This document shows positions 51,662 to 59,937 of a stretch of DNA of 64,000 nt, piece after piece. The DNA lies in contig NZ_FNOV01000012.1 in NCBI RefSeq assembly GCF_900107135.1, forward strand, positions 1 through 64,000. Reading direction: 5' to 3'. A program made the translations under genes and the position numbers. Under the pieces are notes generated by a model. The model was not told the origin of the DNA, searched no databases, and was given only the letters and a program-made list of their open reading frames with translations. The stretch is from Hymenobacter psychrophilus (lineage in GTDB: Bacteria; Bacteroidota; Bacteroidia; Cytophagales; Hymenobacteraceae). Position 1 is the stretch's first letter; every line of letters begins with the position of its first letter.

Positions 51662-54600
51662 ATGCCCGTTTTCTCGCACCTTCACTCGCACACCCAATAT
51701 TCGCTGCTCGATGGTCAGGCCTCCATTTCAGGCCTAATGAAGAAGGCCCAGGCCGATGGGATGCCGGCCGTGGCCCTCACCGACCACGGCAACATGTTCG
51801 GGGCGTTCAACTTTGTGGCCGAGGCCAATAAATACAACGTCAAGCCCATCGTGGGCTGCGAGTTCTACATGGTGGAAGACCGCCACAAAAAGGCCTTCAG
51901 CCGCGAAAAGGGCGAGCGGGACAAGCGCTACCACCAGCTGCTGCTGGCCAAGGACCAGGACGGCTACCACAACCTGAGCAAGCTCTGCTCGATGAGCTTC
52001 ATTGAGGGCGTGTATAGCAAGTTTCCGCGCATTGATAGGGAGCTGCTACTCAAGTACCACAAGGGCTTGATTGCCACCAGCTGCTGCATCGGCGCCGAGC
52101 TGCCCCAGGCAATATTGTTCCAGAGCGAGGCCAAGGCCGAGGAGCTACTCAAGTGGTGGCTCGACGTGTTCGAGGACGATTATTACATCGAGATTCAGCG
52201 CCACGGGCTGATGAACTTCGACGGCACCGGCAAAAGCCAGGAAGACGTGAACCAGGTGCTGCTCGGGCTGGCCCGCAAGTACAACGTCAAGGTCATCTGC
52301 ACCAACGACTCGCACTACGTCGACCAGACAGACTTTGCGCCCCACGATATTCTGCTCTGCGTGAACACGGGCGAGGAGCACAGCATCCCGGTCGGCGACT
52401 TCCAGACCCAGTATTTCCGGCTGATTTCCCAGGACAACAAGGTCCTCTACGACCACCTCGACAACCTGCGGCCCCTGGCCGGCCAGGATGCCACCGTGCG
52501 CCGCCAACTCCAGCGCATCGACGAGGAGGCCCAGGCCCCCCGGCCCAAGTCGCGCTTCGGCTTCGCCAACGACCAGTTCTACTTCAAGAACCAGGCGGAG
52601 ATGAACGCCCTGTTCGCCGACGTGCCGGAAAGCGTAGACAACACGAACGAAATCGTGGACAAAATCACGCCGCCCAAGCTGCAGCGTGACATTCTGCTGC
52701 CCAACTTCCCGATTCCGGCCGAGCACGCCAACGCCGATGCTTTCCTGCGCCACCTCACTTACAAGGGTGCTTTCGAAGGCGAAAAGCGCCGCTACTCCGA
52801 CCGCACCCCCGAAATTGAGGAGCGCCTGGACTACGAGCTGCGCGTGATTGAAACGATGGGCTTTGCCGGCTACTTCCTCATCACGCAGGACTTCATCAAC
52901 CACGGCCGCAACAATGGCGTGGCCATAGGGCCGGGCCGGGGCTCGGCCGCCGGCTCGGCCGTGGCCTACTGCGTGGGCATCACCAACATCGACCCCATTA
53001 AGTACTCGCTGCTGTTCGAGCGTTTCCTGAACCCCGAGCGCGTGTCGATGCCCGACATCGACATCGACTTCGACGACGTGAACCGCCAGCGGGTTATCGA
53101 CTACGTGGTGGGCAAGTACGGCAAGACCCAGGTGGCCCAGATCATCACCTTTGGTACGATGGCCGCCAAATCGAGCATCAAGGATGTGTCGCGGGCCATG
53201 GATCTGCCCCTGGCCCTGGCCAACGACCTCGTAAAAATGGTGCCCGACCAGGTGGGCACCACGCTCACCAAGGCTTTCGCCGAAAACCAGGAGCTCGACA
53301 TGATTCGGCGCGACGACGCGCCCGACAACCTGCGGGGCCACATTTTGCGCCTCGCTACCCAGCTCGAAGGCTCGGTGCGCAACACCGGCATCCACGCCGC
53401 CGGCATCATCATCGCCCCCGACGACATCACCAAGTACATCCCCGTTTCCACGTCCAAGGAATCGGAGCTGCTCATCACCCAGTTCGACGGCAAGGTGATT
53501 GAGAGTGCCGGGATGCTCAAAATGGACTTTCTGGGCCTGAAGACGCTCACAATTATTGTGGATGCCATCAACCTGATTGAGAAAAACCACGGCGTCAAAA
53601 TCGACATCGACGAGATTCCGATTGACGACCTCAAAACCTACGAGCTCTACCAGCGCGGCGACACCATCGGCACGTTCCAGTTCGAGAGCGAGGGCATGCG
53701 CATGTACCTCAAGGACCTCAAGCCCACCAATATCGAGGACCTGATTGCCATGAACGCCCTGTACCGGCCGGGCCCGATGCAGTTCATCCCCAACTTCATC
53801 AACCGCAAGCACGGCCGCGAAGTGGTCGATTACCCGCACGAGTTGCTGGAACCCATCCTGAACTACTCGCAGGGCATTATGGTGTACCAGGAGCAGATTA
53901 TGCAGGCGGCCCAGATTCTGGCTGGCTACTCGCTCGGCGGGGCCGATTTACTGCGCCGGGCCATGGGTAAGAAGGACATGAAGAAGATGGCCCAGGAGCG
54001 GGACAAATTCTGCGAGGGCGCCAAGAAGCTCCACGGTATCGTGGCCAAAAAGGCCAACGAGGTGTTCGACGTGATGGAGAAGTTTGCGGCTTACGGCTTC
54101 AACCGCTCCCACTCGGCTGCCTACTCGCTGGTAGCTTACCAGACCGGCTACCTCAAGGCCCACTACCCGGCCGAGTACATGGCGGCAGTGCTCACCAACA
54201 ACATGGGCGACATCAAGAAGGTGACGTTCTTTATCGAGGAAGCCCGCAAGCAAAACGTGGCCGTGCTCGGGCCCGACGTCAACGAATCCATCCTCAAGTT
54301 CAACGTGAACAAGCAGGGCCAGATTCGCTTCGGCATGGCCGCCGTGAAGGGCGCGGGCGAGGCCGCCGTGGAGGAAATCGTGCAGGAGCGCGACCAGAAC
54401 GGACCCTACGGCGACATTTTCGACTTCTCGCGCCGCGTGAACCTGCGGGCCGTGAACAAGAAAACCTTCGAGAGCATGGCCCAGGCCGGCGCTTTCGACT
54501 CGTTCGACCGCTACCACCGCCGCCAGTTTCTGGAAGCCCCGGGCAACGACCAGAGCCTGATTGAGAAGGCCATGAAAGTGGGTCAGCAGCACCAGGCAGC

Positions 54601-55345
54601 CAAGGAATCGGCCCAGCAAAGTTTATTTGGTGGCGGGGGCGGCGAGATGGCCATTCCGATGCCCAAAATTCAGGACATGGAGCCCTGGAGCCCCACCGAA
54701 AAGCTGCGCCGCGAAAAGGAAGTGGTCGGCTTCTACCTCTCGGGGCACCCGCTCGACGACTTCAAGCTCGAAATCGACTCCTACTGCACCTGCGGGCTCG
54801 ATAAGATTGAGAGCTACAAGAACCGCGACATTACGGTGGCCGGGCTGATTTCCAACGTGCTGTTCAAAACCACCAAATCGGGTCACCCCTTTGTGAGCTT
54901 CAACATTGAAGACTACGATTCGAGCCTCAACCTGGCCCTATTCCGCGACGACTACACCAAGTTTTCCAGCATCATCAACCCCCGCAACTACGACAAGGAG
55001 CAGGTGCCGCCCATGTTCATCCGGGGCAAGTACGCCCAGCGCTTCCGCGACTCCGACCAGTTCGAGTTTAAGATCATGACCATGGAGCCCCTCTTCAACG
55101 TGGCCGAAAAGCTGGCCAACGGCGTGCGCGTGCAGCTGGACCTGCGCACCATTACCGAGCCCTTCATGGACCGTTTCATGGAAGCCGTGGAAAGCGCGGC
55201 CGGCTCGAAAAAGCTCGAAATCAAGTTCGCCGAGCCCCACGAACACCTCGCCGTCGATACCTACTCCCGCCGCTACCGCATCGAGCCCAAGGAGTTCATC
55301 CGCAAGATGCGCGAGATGGAAATTGAGGCCTGCCAGTTGATATAA
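51662..55345 (+). CDS. dnaE: DNA polymerase III alpha subunit
   Basis: 1227 residues from the ATG at 51662, six codons inside the longer frame. The PHP domain opens with FSHLHSHTQYSLLDGQASIS and ALTDHGNMFGAFNF. The polymerase core has GPGRGSAAGSAVAYC and SMPDIDIDFDD, with the catalytic aspartates, and the finger block NTGIHAAGIIIAPDD. An HhH region and a C-terminal OB fold (ITVAGLISNVLFKTTKSGHP) follow. It is the replicative polymerase. A near-consensus TAACTTTA box lies at 51614-51621. Confidence 0.97.
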   Translation: MPVFSHLHSHTQYSLLDGQASISGLMKKAQADGMPAVALTDHGNMFGAFNFVAEANKYNVKPIVGCEFYMVEDRHKKAFSREKGERDKRYHQLLLAKDQDGYHNLSKLCSMSFIEGVYSKFPRIDRELLLKYHKGLIATSCCIGAELPQAILFQSEAKAEELLKWWLDVFEDDYYIEIQRHGLMNFDGTGKSQEDVNQVLLGLARKYNVKVICTNDSHYVDQTDFAPHDILLCVNTGEEHSIPVGDFQTQYFRLISQDNKVLYDHLDNLRPLAGQDATVRRQLQRIDEEAQAPRPKSRFGFANDQFYFKNQAEMNALFADVPESVDNTNEIVDKITPPKLQRDILLPNFPIPAEHANADAFLRHLTYKGAFEGEKRRYSDRTPEIEERLDYELRVIETMGFAGYFLITQDFINHGRNNGVAIGPGRGSAAGSAVAYCVGITNIDPIKYSLLFERFLNPERVSMPDIDIDFDDVNRQRVIDYVVGKYGKTQVAQIITFGTMAAKSSIKDVSRAMDLPLALANDLVKMVPDQVGTTLTKAFAENQELDMIRRDDAPDNLRGHILRLATQLEGSVRNTGIHAAGIIIAPDDITKYIPVSTSKESELLITQFDGKVIESAGMLKMDFLGLKTLTIIVDAINLIEKNHGVKIDIDEIPIDDLKTYELYQRGDTIGTFQFESEGMRMYLKDLKPTNIEDLIAMNALYRPGPMQFIPNFINRKHGREVVDYPHELLEPILNYSQGIMVYQEQIMQAAQILAGYSLGGADLLRRAMGKKDMKKMAQERDKFCEGAKKLHGIVAKKANEVFDVMEKFAAYGFNRSHSAAYSLVAYQTGYLKAHYPAEYMAAVLTNNMGDIKKVTFFIEEARKQNVAVLGPDVNESILKFNVNKQGQIRFGMAAVKGAGEAAVEEIVQERDQNGPYGDIFDFSRRVNLRAVNKKTFESMAQAGAFDSFDRYHRRQFLEAPGNDQSLIEKAMKVGQQHQAAKESAQQSLFGGGGGEMAIPMPKIQDMEPWSPTEKLRREKEVVGFYLSGHPLDDFKLEIDSYCTCGLDKIESYKNRDITVAGLISNVLFKTTKSGHPFVSFNIEDYDSSLNLALFRDDYTKFSSIINPRNYDKEQVPPMFIRGKYAQRFRDSDQFEFKIMTMEPLFNVAEKLANGVRVQLDLRTITEPFMDRFMEAVESAAGSKKLEIKFAEPHEHLAVDTYSRRYRIEPKEFIRKMREMEIEACQLI

Positions 55346-55431
55346 GTCGCCGCTATAGCAGATTGAATTGGTCAGGCTGAATTTCTTGCAATTACGGTAA
55401 CAGTGGTTGCACTGGTAGTTCTATAAGCCGC

Positions 55432-55476
55432 AAAGCAACAGCCCCACCCGGATAAACCGAACAGGGCTGTTGCTTT
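55432..55476. terminator. Bidirectional terminator between dnaE and the YsnF gene
   Basis: A 13-bp perfect stem (55432-55444 with 55464-55476), 19-nt loop, with A-rich and T-rich flanks, between convergent genes. Confidence 0.85.
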
Positions 55477-55501
55477 TACAACTGAGCTGCAAAAATGCGG
55501 C

Positions 55502-56353
55502 TTAGCTGTTTTTACGGTTGTCGTTGCGCACGTCTTTGGTACCGAGCTGCTCAACATCCACTTCGGTTTTGCGCACCGTGTCGCGGATGGTTTCTTCGCG
55601 CTCGGTTACTTCTTTACCCAGCGTTACTTCTTCTACTACGCGGGCTTCTTTACCTACTACGGCTCGCTCGGTACGTTCGGTTACCTCCACCTCACCTTCT
55701 TTGAAGGCGTTGAAGTCGGCTTCAGTAGCCGGACGGTTTACGGCCGTGCGCTCTACATTCACATGCTCTTCCCGCAGCCGTACGTTAGCTTCCACCGGAC
55801 GCTCCACAATGCGGCTACGCAGGCGGGCTCCACCGGTTTGCTCCACGCGCTTGCCTACCTGCAGGTTTTCCTCGATTACCTTGGCCGACACCTCGTTGTT
55901 GCCTGTCTGAGTAGTGGCAGCCGAACCAGAAGCCATATTATTAGCCTTGTAGCCAGTCTGCCCGGCCTTCTCGTTAACATCGATTGCGCCGGCGCGGTCG
56001 AGGATTTCGGCAGCTTTGTGCGCGTGGTCCGCCGTTTTGCAATGTACTGTTACCAGCGAGTTGCTGTTGCGCGCCGCGTGGGAATACAGGTTAGCATTGT
56101 CGCCGTCGTTGCCGAACAAATTATGGAAGAAGTTGCCAATACTGTCGCTGGTACGGCCGGCAGCATCGCCTACAGCTTCGGTGGTGGTGTTGGTGCTGTT
56201 ATAATAGTTGCTACCGTCTTTCGAGTCCCGAGAGATGGTATCTACGTCGTCGAGCGAGAAACCAGCGGTTTTAAGTTGCTGCGCAGCTTGCTTGGCGTGA
56301 GCGGCGGTATCGAAAATTCCTACTACGGTCTGATTCATGGGATTCTGGTTCAT
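55502..56353 (-). CDS. YsnF/AvaK (DUF2382) stress protein
   Basis: 283 residues from the ATG at 56353; a second ATG five codons in is the alternative. Residues 8-110 form a general-stress-protein-17M-like domain: TVVGIFDTAAHAKQAAQQLK then AGFSLDDVDTISRD, with a similar half VTVHCKTADHAHKAAEILDR. A Gln/Ser linker leads to the DUF2382 domain (150-275): LQVGKRVEQTGGARLRSRIV, LREEHVNVERTAVNRPAT, and the long charged strands of the family. Such proteins are induced by heat, salt or light stress. Followed upstream by a second DUF2382 gene, in one operon with a 41-bp gap. Confidence 0.87.
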   Translation of the reverse strand: MNQNPMNQTVVGIFDTAAHAKQAAQQLKTAGFSLDDVDTISRDSKDGSNYYNSTNTTTEAVGDAAGRTSDSIGNFFHNLFGNDGDNANLYSHAARNSNSLVTVHCKTADHAHKAAEILDRAGAIDVNEKAGQTGYKANNMASGSAATTQTGNNEVSAKVIEENLQVGKRVEQTGGARLRSRIVERPVEANVRLREEHVNVERTAVNRPATEADFNAFKEGEVEVTERTERAVVGKEARVVEEVTLGKEVTEREETIRDTVRKTEVDVEQLGTKDVRNDNRKNS

Positions 56354-56394
56354 GGGATTAGGATATAAAGTATTGGAAAAGAAAGGTTTTATTG

Positions 56395-56865
56395 TCAGGT
56401 GTCAGGCGTTGCCGGGTCAGTTGAGTTGCGCATCACTTCAATATGCTCCTGGCGCAACTGCACGGTGCTGATGAACGGCTCTTCCACCACGCGTTTGCTG
56501 ATGCGAAGCTCCTCCACAACCAACACCCGCGTCACGACTACTTCGCGCAGAATGGGCACAATCAGCACATCGCCTTCTTGCCGGCTCCCGGGTAGCGGCG
56601 CGTCGTCGGCCACAAACCGATTGATGGGCACATGCTCAACCTGCACCTCATCATGTTGCAGCGTAACCTGCACCGGCTGCTCTACCTGCTGCACCGTCTT
56701 ACGAATGTGCAGGCGGCCACTTTCCACTACCTCCCGCCCTACCAGCACCTGCTCCTCAATAACGGGCAATACCACGGATTGGCGCGGAGCAGTATCGAGC
56801 CGCTCGGGGCGGGCATCCCGGTCCGGCTCATCTGCAGCGGAAGAAACGATAGAATCTGAATTCAT
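56395..56865 (-). CDS. YsnF/AvaK (DUF2382) protein, short form
   Basis: 156 residues. Only the DUF2382 domain: VVLPVIEEQVLVGREVVESG, VRKTV-like strand VQQVEQPVQVTLQHDEVQVE, HVPINRFV, then LREVVVTRVLVVEELRISKR and QLRQEHIEVMR. The N-terminal 20 residues are acidic and probably disordered. It is the first gene of the two-gene stress operon. The domain is the same as in the neighbour, so the pair probably acts together. Confidence 0.87.
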   Translation of the reverse strand: MNSDSIVSSAADEPDRDARPERLDTAPRQSVVLPVIEEQVLVGREVVESGRLHIRKTVQQVEQPVQVTLQHDEVQVEHVPINRFVADDAPLPGSRQEGDVLIVPILREVVVTRVLVVEELRISKRVVEEPFISTVQLRQEHIEVMRNSTDPATPDT

Positions 56866-57321
56866 AATGGGTAGAAGAAAGCAGCTTGTACCCTATTCTA
56901 TACGCCTTGAGTCAGCTTCCGTTATATAATATCAGTTCTATCGAACTATCAGCCCGCCCCGGAATAGCACTATTTAATGCCGACCTTTTTATATTAACAA
57001 ACTTCTATAAACAGGTTAAACCGGCCTAAAGCACCTTTTACGTACCGTGCACAGTAAAGGCTCCGACGGAAGTAGTATATACAATTCGGGTTAGATAAAT
57101 TTTTGGCTTTTATTCCACTTCAAGCCCTGAAATGCCTTTTGCGAACCACTCCAATGGGCCACAGCTGGCGGAGTTATAGCTGACTCACGTGGAGTCTTCA
57201 GGGCGTCTTTGCCCCAATCGAACTTTCCGGGCTGCGCCTTGTTGAATCACAATCTGCTACCTTGCGGGCTGTTGGCCCGTATAGCCGCATACTAACTTTC
57301 ACCCCAAAACTGACATTCATC
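56866..57321. other. 456-bp intergenic region before trxA
   Basis: The first 200 bp are AT-rich and face the YsnF operon; no TAnnTTTG box is seen there, so a different sigma factor may drive the stress genes. Towards trxA a TACCTTGC element (57258-57265) with TTG 19 bp upstream resembles a promoter. No ORF or repeat is evident. Confidence 0.4.
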
Positions 57322-57651
57322 ATGGGACATAAAGCCATTGAAATTACCGACGCCAACTTCGACCAGATTATCAACTCCGACAAGCCTGTGCTTGTGGATT
57401 TCTGGGCCGAGTGGTGCGGTCCTTGCCGCATGGTAGGCCCAGTGGTAGAAGAACTGGCCGGCGAGTACGAAGGCAAAGCCATTATCGGTAAAGTCGACGT
57501 AGATGCTAACCCCCAGACTTCGGCCAAATTCGGCATCCGCAGCATTCCTACGCTGCTCGTGTTCAAAAACGGGCAGGTAGTAGACAAGCAGGTAGGTGCC
57601 GTGCCCAAGCACGTACTCGCTCAAAAGCTCGATGCTCAGGTAACGGCATAG
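57322..57651 (+). CDS. trxA: Thioredoxin
   Basis: 109 residues from the ATG at 57322; the upstream open frame has no family match. WAEWCGPCRMVGPVVEELA supplies the redox pair Cys32/Cys35, KVDVDANPQTSAKFGIRSIP the cis-Pro, and TLLVFKNGQVVDKQVGAVPK the last strands. It is the cytoplasmic disulfide reductant. It has its own promoter-like element and a strong terminator, so it is a single-gene unit. Confidence 0.97.
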   Translation: MGHKAIEITDANFDQIINSDKPVLVDFWAEWCGPCRMVGPVVEELAGEYEGKAIIGKVDVDANPQTSAKFGIRSIPTLLVFKNGQVVDKQVGAVPKHVLAQKLDAQVTA

Positions 57652-57674
57652 TTTAGCCCTCCGCAGTAAGCGAG

Positions 57675-57722
57675 GATACCTCCGTTCTGCCGGCCCTAGT
57701 GGCCCGGCGAAGCGGAGGTATC
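57675..57722. terminator. Terminator after trxA
   Basis: A long hairpin: 10-bp perfect outer stem (57675-57684 with 57713-57722), an inner CCGG-rich stem, then TTTAT. It lies between convergent trxA and the TonB/MORN gene. Confidence 0.85.
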
Positions 57723-57768
57723 TTTATGTAGTATGCCGCTGGAAGCGGCAGCCACGCTACTGCATTGC

Positions 57769-58734
57769 TTAGTCAGTGCCTTCGGGAGCGGCGGCGCGGG
57801 CTTCAGAAGGTGGCGTCTGGGACGGCTTCAGGCCCGAAAGCAGCGAAAAGCCCGGCCCGAAATAGATAGGGATGGTAAAGGTCATGGCCGTAGGCAGGTT
57901 GTATTCGCGGCCCGGCTCGAAGCGAGGCAAGCTAGCTACCACGCGCCGCGCCTCACGGTCGGCCTCGGCGGCGAGGCTTTGTGCTACCCTCACCTGGCTC
58001 ACGTGGCCATCTTCGCCCACCGTGTAAGTTACCAGCACATTGCCCACAATACCCTTTTGGCGCACCTCGCGTGGGTACGTGGTGGTGCGCGCCACGAAGC
58101 TGAGCAACGCCGCCTCACCGCCCGGGAAATGCGGCATTTTGCGCACCTGTACGGGCTGCATGTAGGGCGAGCCATCTTTATTGAAAAAGGCCAATGCCAG
58201 TGGCCGGCCCTGGCGGTCTGGCATCTCAATGGCGCTCAGCTCACCCGTGTCGTAGTAGTAGCGCCACTCGCCTACCGCCCGGCCGGCGTTGTAGTGTCCC
58301 TCCGAACGCTTTTGTCCGTTGCGGTGCACCGATATCCAACGCCCCACCCGCTGGCCGCCTACGTAATCGCCACGCTGACTCACGCGGCCATCCGCATACC
58401 AACCCAGATACAGACCATTGGCTTCATCATCCCGGTAATGCACCTGGGCAGCGCGGCTTCCCTCAGGATGGTACCAGGTCAGGGGGCCGTTGCGCACCGG
58501 CGGGTCGATGGACGTGAGCGTGCCTTTAAGCAGCAATTCCCCCGCGAGCGAAAACTCGCGCATGGCATGGCTGCCCAGCAACTCATTCCGGCGCTCTACC
58601 ACGCGATAGTGCGTGGCACTATCGGGTACAGTTGGCCGATTCTGGTCGTCGAGGTAAACTGCCGGTAAGCTCTGGCCGTGGCACAGCCGCGCCGCACCTA
58701 CGGTCAGCAAGAGAAAAGCGTAACGAATTCTCAT
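57769..58734 (-). CDS. TonB C-terminal domain protein with MORN-like repeats
   Basis: 321 residues. A signal peptide (MRIRYAFLLLTVGAARLCHG) precedes three MORN/YwqK-like repeats (about 85-180: GPLTWYHPEGSRAAQVHYRD, then GLYLGWYADGRVSQRGDYVG and GRWISVHRNGQKRSEGHYNA). A TonB C-terminal domain (about 205-290: YPREVRQKGIVGNVLVTYTV and GEDGHVSQVRVAQS) follows. No N-terminal membrane anchor like TonB is present, so it is a secreted or periplasmic TonB-domain protein. MORN-type repeats may bind an unknown partner. Such proteins are common in Bacteroidota; their role is unknown. Confidence 0.85.
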   Translation of the reverse strand: MRIRYAFLLLTVGAARLCHGQSLPAVYLDDQNRPTVPDSATHYRVVERRNELLGSHAMREFSLAGELLLKGTLTSIDPPVRNGPLTWYHPEGSRAAQVHYRDDEANGLYLGWYADGRVSQRGDYVGGQRVGRWISVHRNGQKRSEGHYNAGRAVGEWRYYYDTGELSAIEMPDRQGRPLALAFFNKDGSPYMQPVQVRKMPHFPGGEAALLSFVARTTTYPREVRQKGIVGNVLVTYTVGEDGHVSQVRVAQSLAAEADREARRVVASLPRFEPGREYNLPTAMTFTIPIYFGPGFSLLSGLKPSQTPPSEARAAAPEGTD

Positions 58735-58899
58735 AAGCAGCCAGGATAAGGAGCTAGTTACTGGCTACGAAATATAGATTAGCTACAATAAATTGGCAAC
58801 TAATTGGCTGTTTTTCTTTTTAAAACACTATTTTAGCTTACTCGCTGTCTATTCCCCAGCTCCGGGCCCTGTCACTGGTAGTAGTGGGCCCACTGGTAG

Positions 58900-59385
58900 C
58901 TAGTCGTTGTCTTCCTTAATTTCCTGCATCTGGATGGGCCGATTAAAGGCTTCTTCGAGCGAAATGAGCGTTTCGGTGCGCTCAATCCCATCGATTAGCT
59001 GAATCTGCTCGTGCAATACCTCGCGCAGGTGGTTGGTGTCGCGGCAAATCAGGCGGGCGAAAATGCCGTAGGCGCCGGTCGTAAAATCAATGCTGACGAC
59101 TTCCGGAATCTCGCGCAGGGCTTTCACCACGCCCTCATACACCGAGCTTTTCTGCAGATAGATGCCCAGAAAGGCTCGCACCCCATAACCCAGCTTCTGG
59201 TAATCAATTTTGAGCGTTGCGCCCTGCACAATACCCAACTCCTCGAGGCGGGCCATGCGCACATGCACCGTACCACCCGAAACATGCACCTTGCGGGCTA
59301 TCTCGGTATATGGGGTTTTGGCGTCGTCGATAAGCAAAGCCAGGATCTTCCGATCAGTGTCGTCAAGTTCGTAATTGCGTGCCAT
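58900..59385 (-). CDS. Lrp/AsnC family transcriptional regulator
   Basis: 161 residues from the ATG at 59385; the longer frame starts at TTG. An N-terminal winged HTH, DDTDRKILALLIDDAKTPYT then VHVSGGTVHVRMARLEELGI, is followed by the RAM effector domain: GVRAFLGIYLQKSSVYEGVV, IDFTTGAYGIFARLICRDTN and IERTETLISLEE. It probably responds to an amino acid. It is divergent from the structured RNA that starts near 59510 and could regulate it. No target can be read. Confidence 0.9.
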   Translation of the reverse strand: MARNYELDDTDRKILALLIDDAKTPYTEIARKVHVSGGTVHVRMARLEELGIVQGATLKIDYQKLGYGVRAFLGIYLQKSSVYEGVVKALREIPEVVSIDFTTGAYGIFARLICRDTNHLREVLHEQIQLIDGIERTETLISLEEAFNRPIQMQEIKEDND

Positions 59386-59495
59386 TATTTTCAATTTTGA
59401 TTATGTATATTCTAAACAAACGGCTTTTTGTTTAAAAATAGTGTAAATTTTTATCCAAAACGTCTTGACTTATTCCACCATAGTGATATATTTTC

Positions 59496-59503
59496 TACAT
59501 TTG
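59496..59503 (+). promoter_or_regulatory. -7 box of a structured non-coding RNA
   Basis: TACATTTG matches TAnnTTTG exactly. No protein gene follows within 400 bp on this strand, but a tRNA-like fold and a terminator do. An upstream TTGAC (59465-59469) is at a wider spacing than usual. Confidence 0.65.
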
Positions 59504-59509
59504 TCGCAA

Positions 59510-59765
59510 TCCAACACAATCGGTGTGGGGGTAGTTTAATACTGTAGAATGATGAAACTGGCAGACATGCCCTCCTCTCTCGGGGGTGAAGATTTGGAAG
59601 AAATTGGTCCGGCGGCCGACTAACTACTTCGTGAAGGTTCGACTCCTTCTTCTACAGCAACAACGACTTGGTGGAACAAAGTGGGGATGGGAATACCGGG
59701 ACGTATCTGGGTGGGTACGTTCTGAATTGAGAGGCGGCATCTGGGTGGGTGCCGCCTTCTTTTTT
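59510..59765 (+). ncRNA. Structured RNA with a tRNA-like core, about 255 nt
   Basis: Starts after the -7 box, ends at a terminator. Core 59543-59657: a perfect 7-bp acceptor stem (59543-59549 with 59650-59656), a D-like arm ATG/CAT with CTGGCAGA, a 5-bp anticodon-like stem with loop CTCTCTC, a 45-nt extended variable region holding its own hairpin (TTGGTC/GGCCGA), and a T arm GAAGG-TTCGACT-CCTTC. It is 115 nt, too long for a normal tRNA; position 37 would be U, which working tRNAs avoid; and CCA is not encoded. So it is tRNA-like, not an ordinary tRNA. Two hairpins with identical loops follow (59701-59720 and 59732-59757). Function unknown. Confidence 0.6.
59732..59765 (+). terminator. Terminator of the tRNA-like RNA
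   Basis: An 8-bp stem AGGCGGCA/TGCCGCCT (59732-59739 with 59750-59757) then TTCTTTTTTC. The loop TCTGGGTGGG is the same as that of the hairpin ACGTA/TACGT at 59701-59720. Confidence 0.85.
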
Positions 59766-59876
59766 CATGTTATAATATTTCAACTCAGCTAGCCTGTTTT
59801 CCGCGAAACTGGCACCAGAGTACCAAAACCGGGCGCAAAGGTCAGCTATTTAAGCGGCAAATCCATTTGATATTTC

Positions 59877-59917
59877 AAAATAAAAGCTCCCGGCACGTAG
59901 CCGGGAGCTTTTATTTT
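59877..59917. terminator. Bidirectional terminator after dsbD
   Basis: A perfect 18-bp stem (59877-59894 with 59900-59917), 5-nt loop, A- and T-rich ends. It ends dsbD on the minus strand and any read-through of the RNA on the plus strand. Confidence 0.93.
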
Positions 59918-59937
59918 GACCTTCCGCGGCCTGCAGG

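Noticed and set aside
52145..53839. 564-residue open frame on the minus strand
   Set aside because: It is antisense to the PHP and polymerase domains of dnaE, which match the family throughout; GC-rich third positions keep the opposite frame open.
59543..59657. Ordinary tRNA, for instance tRNA-Glu(CUC) or tRNA-Leu
   Set aside because: 115 nt is too long, the CUC anticodon does not suit the Leu-type D arm or the long variable region, and position 37 is U. It is kept as a tRNA-like RNA.
59496..59765. tmRNA, 6S RNA or SRP RNA
   Set aside because: No tag ORF or tmRNA termini, no 6S open-bubble layout, and no SRP GGAA tetraloop motif could be found.
59586..59792. 68-residue ORF over the tRNA-like region
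   Set aside because: It runs through the RNA stems and terminator, so its composition is explained by RNA structure.
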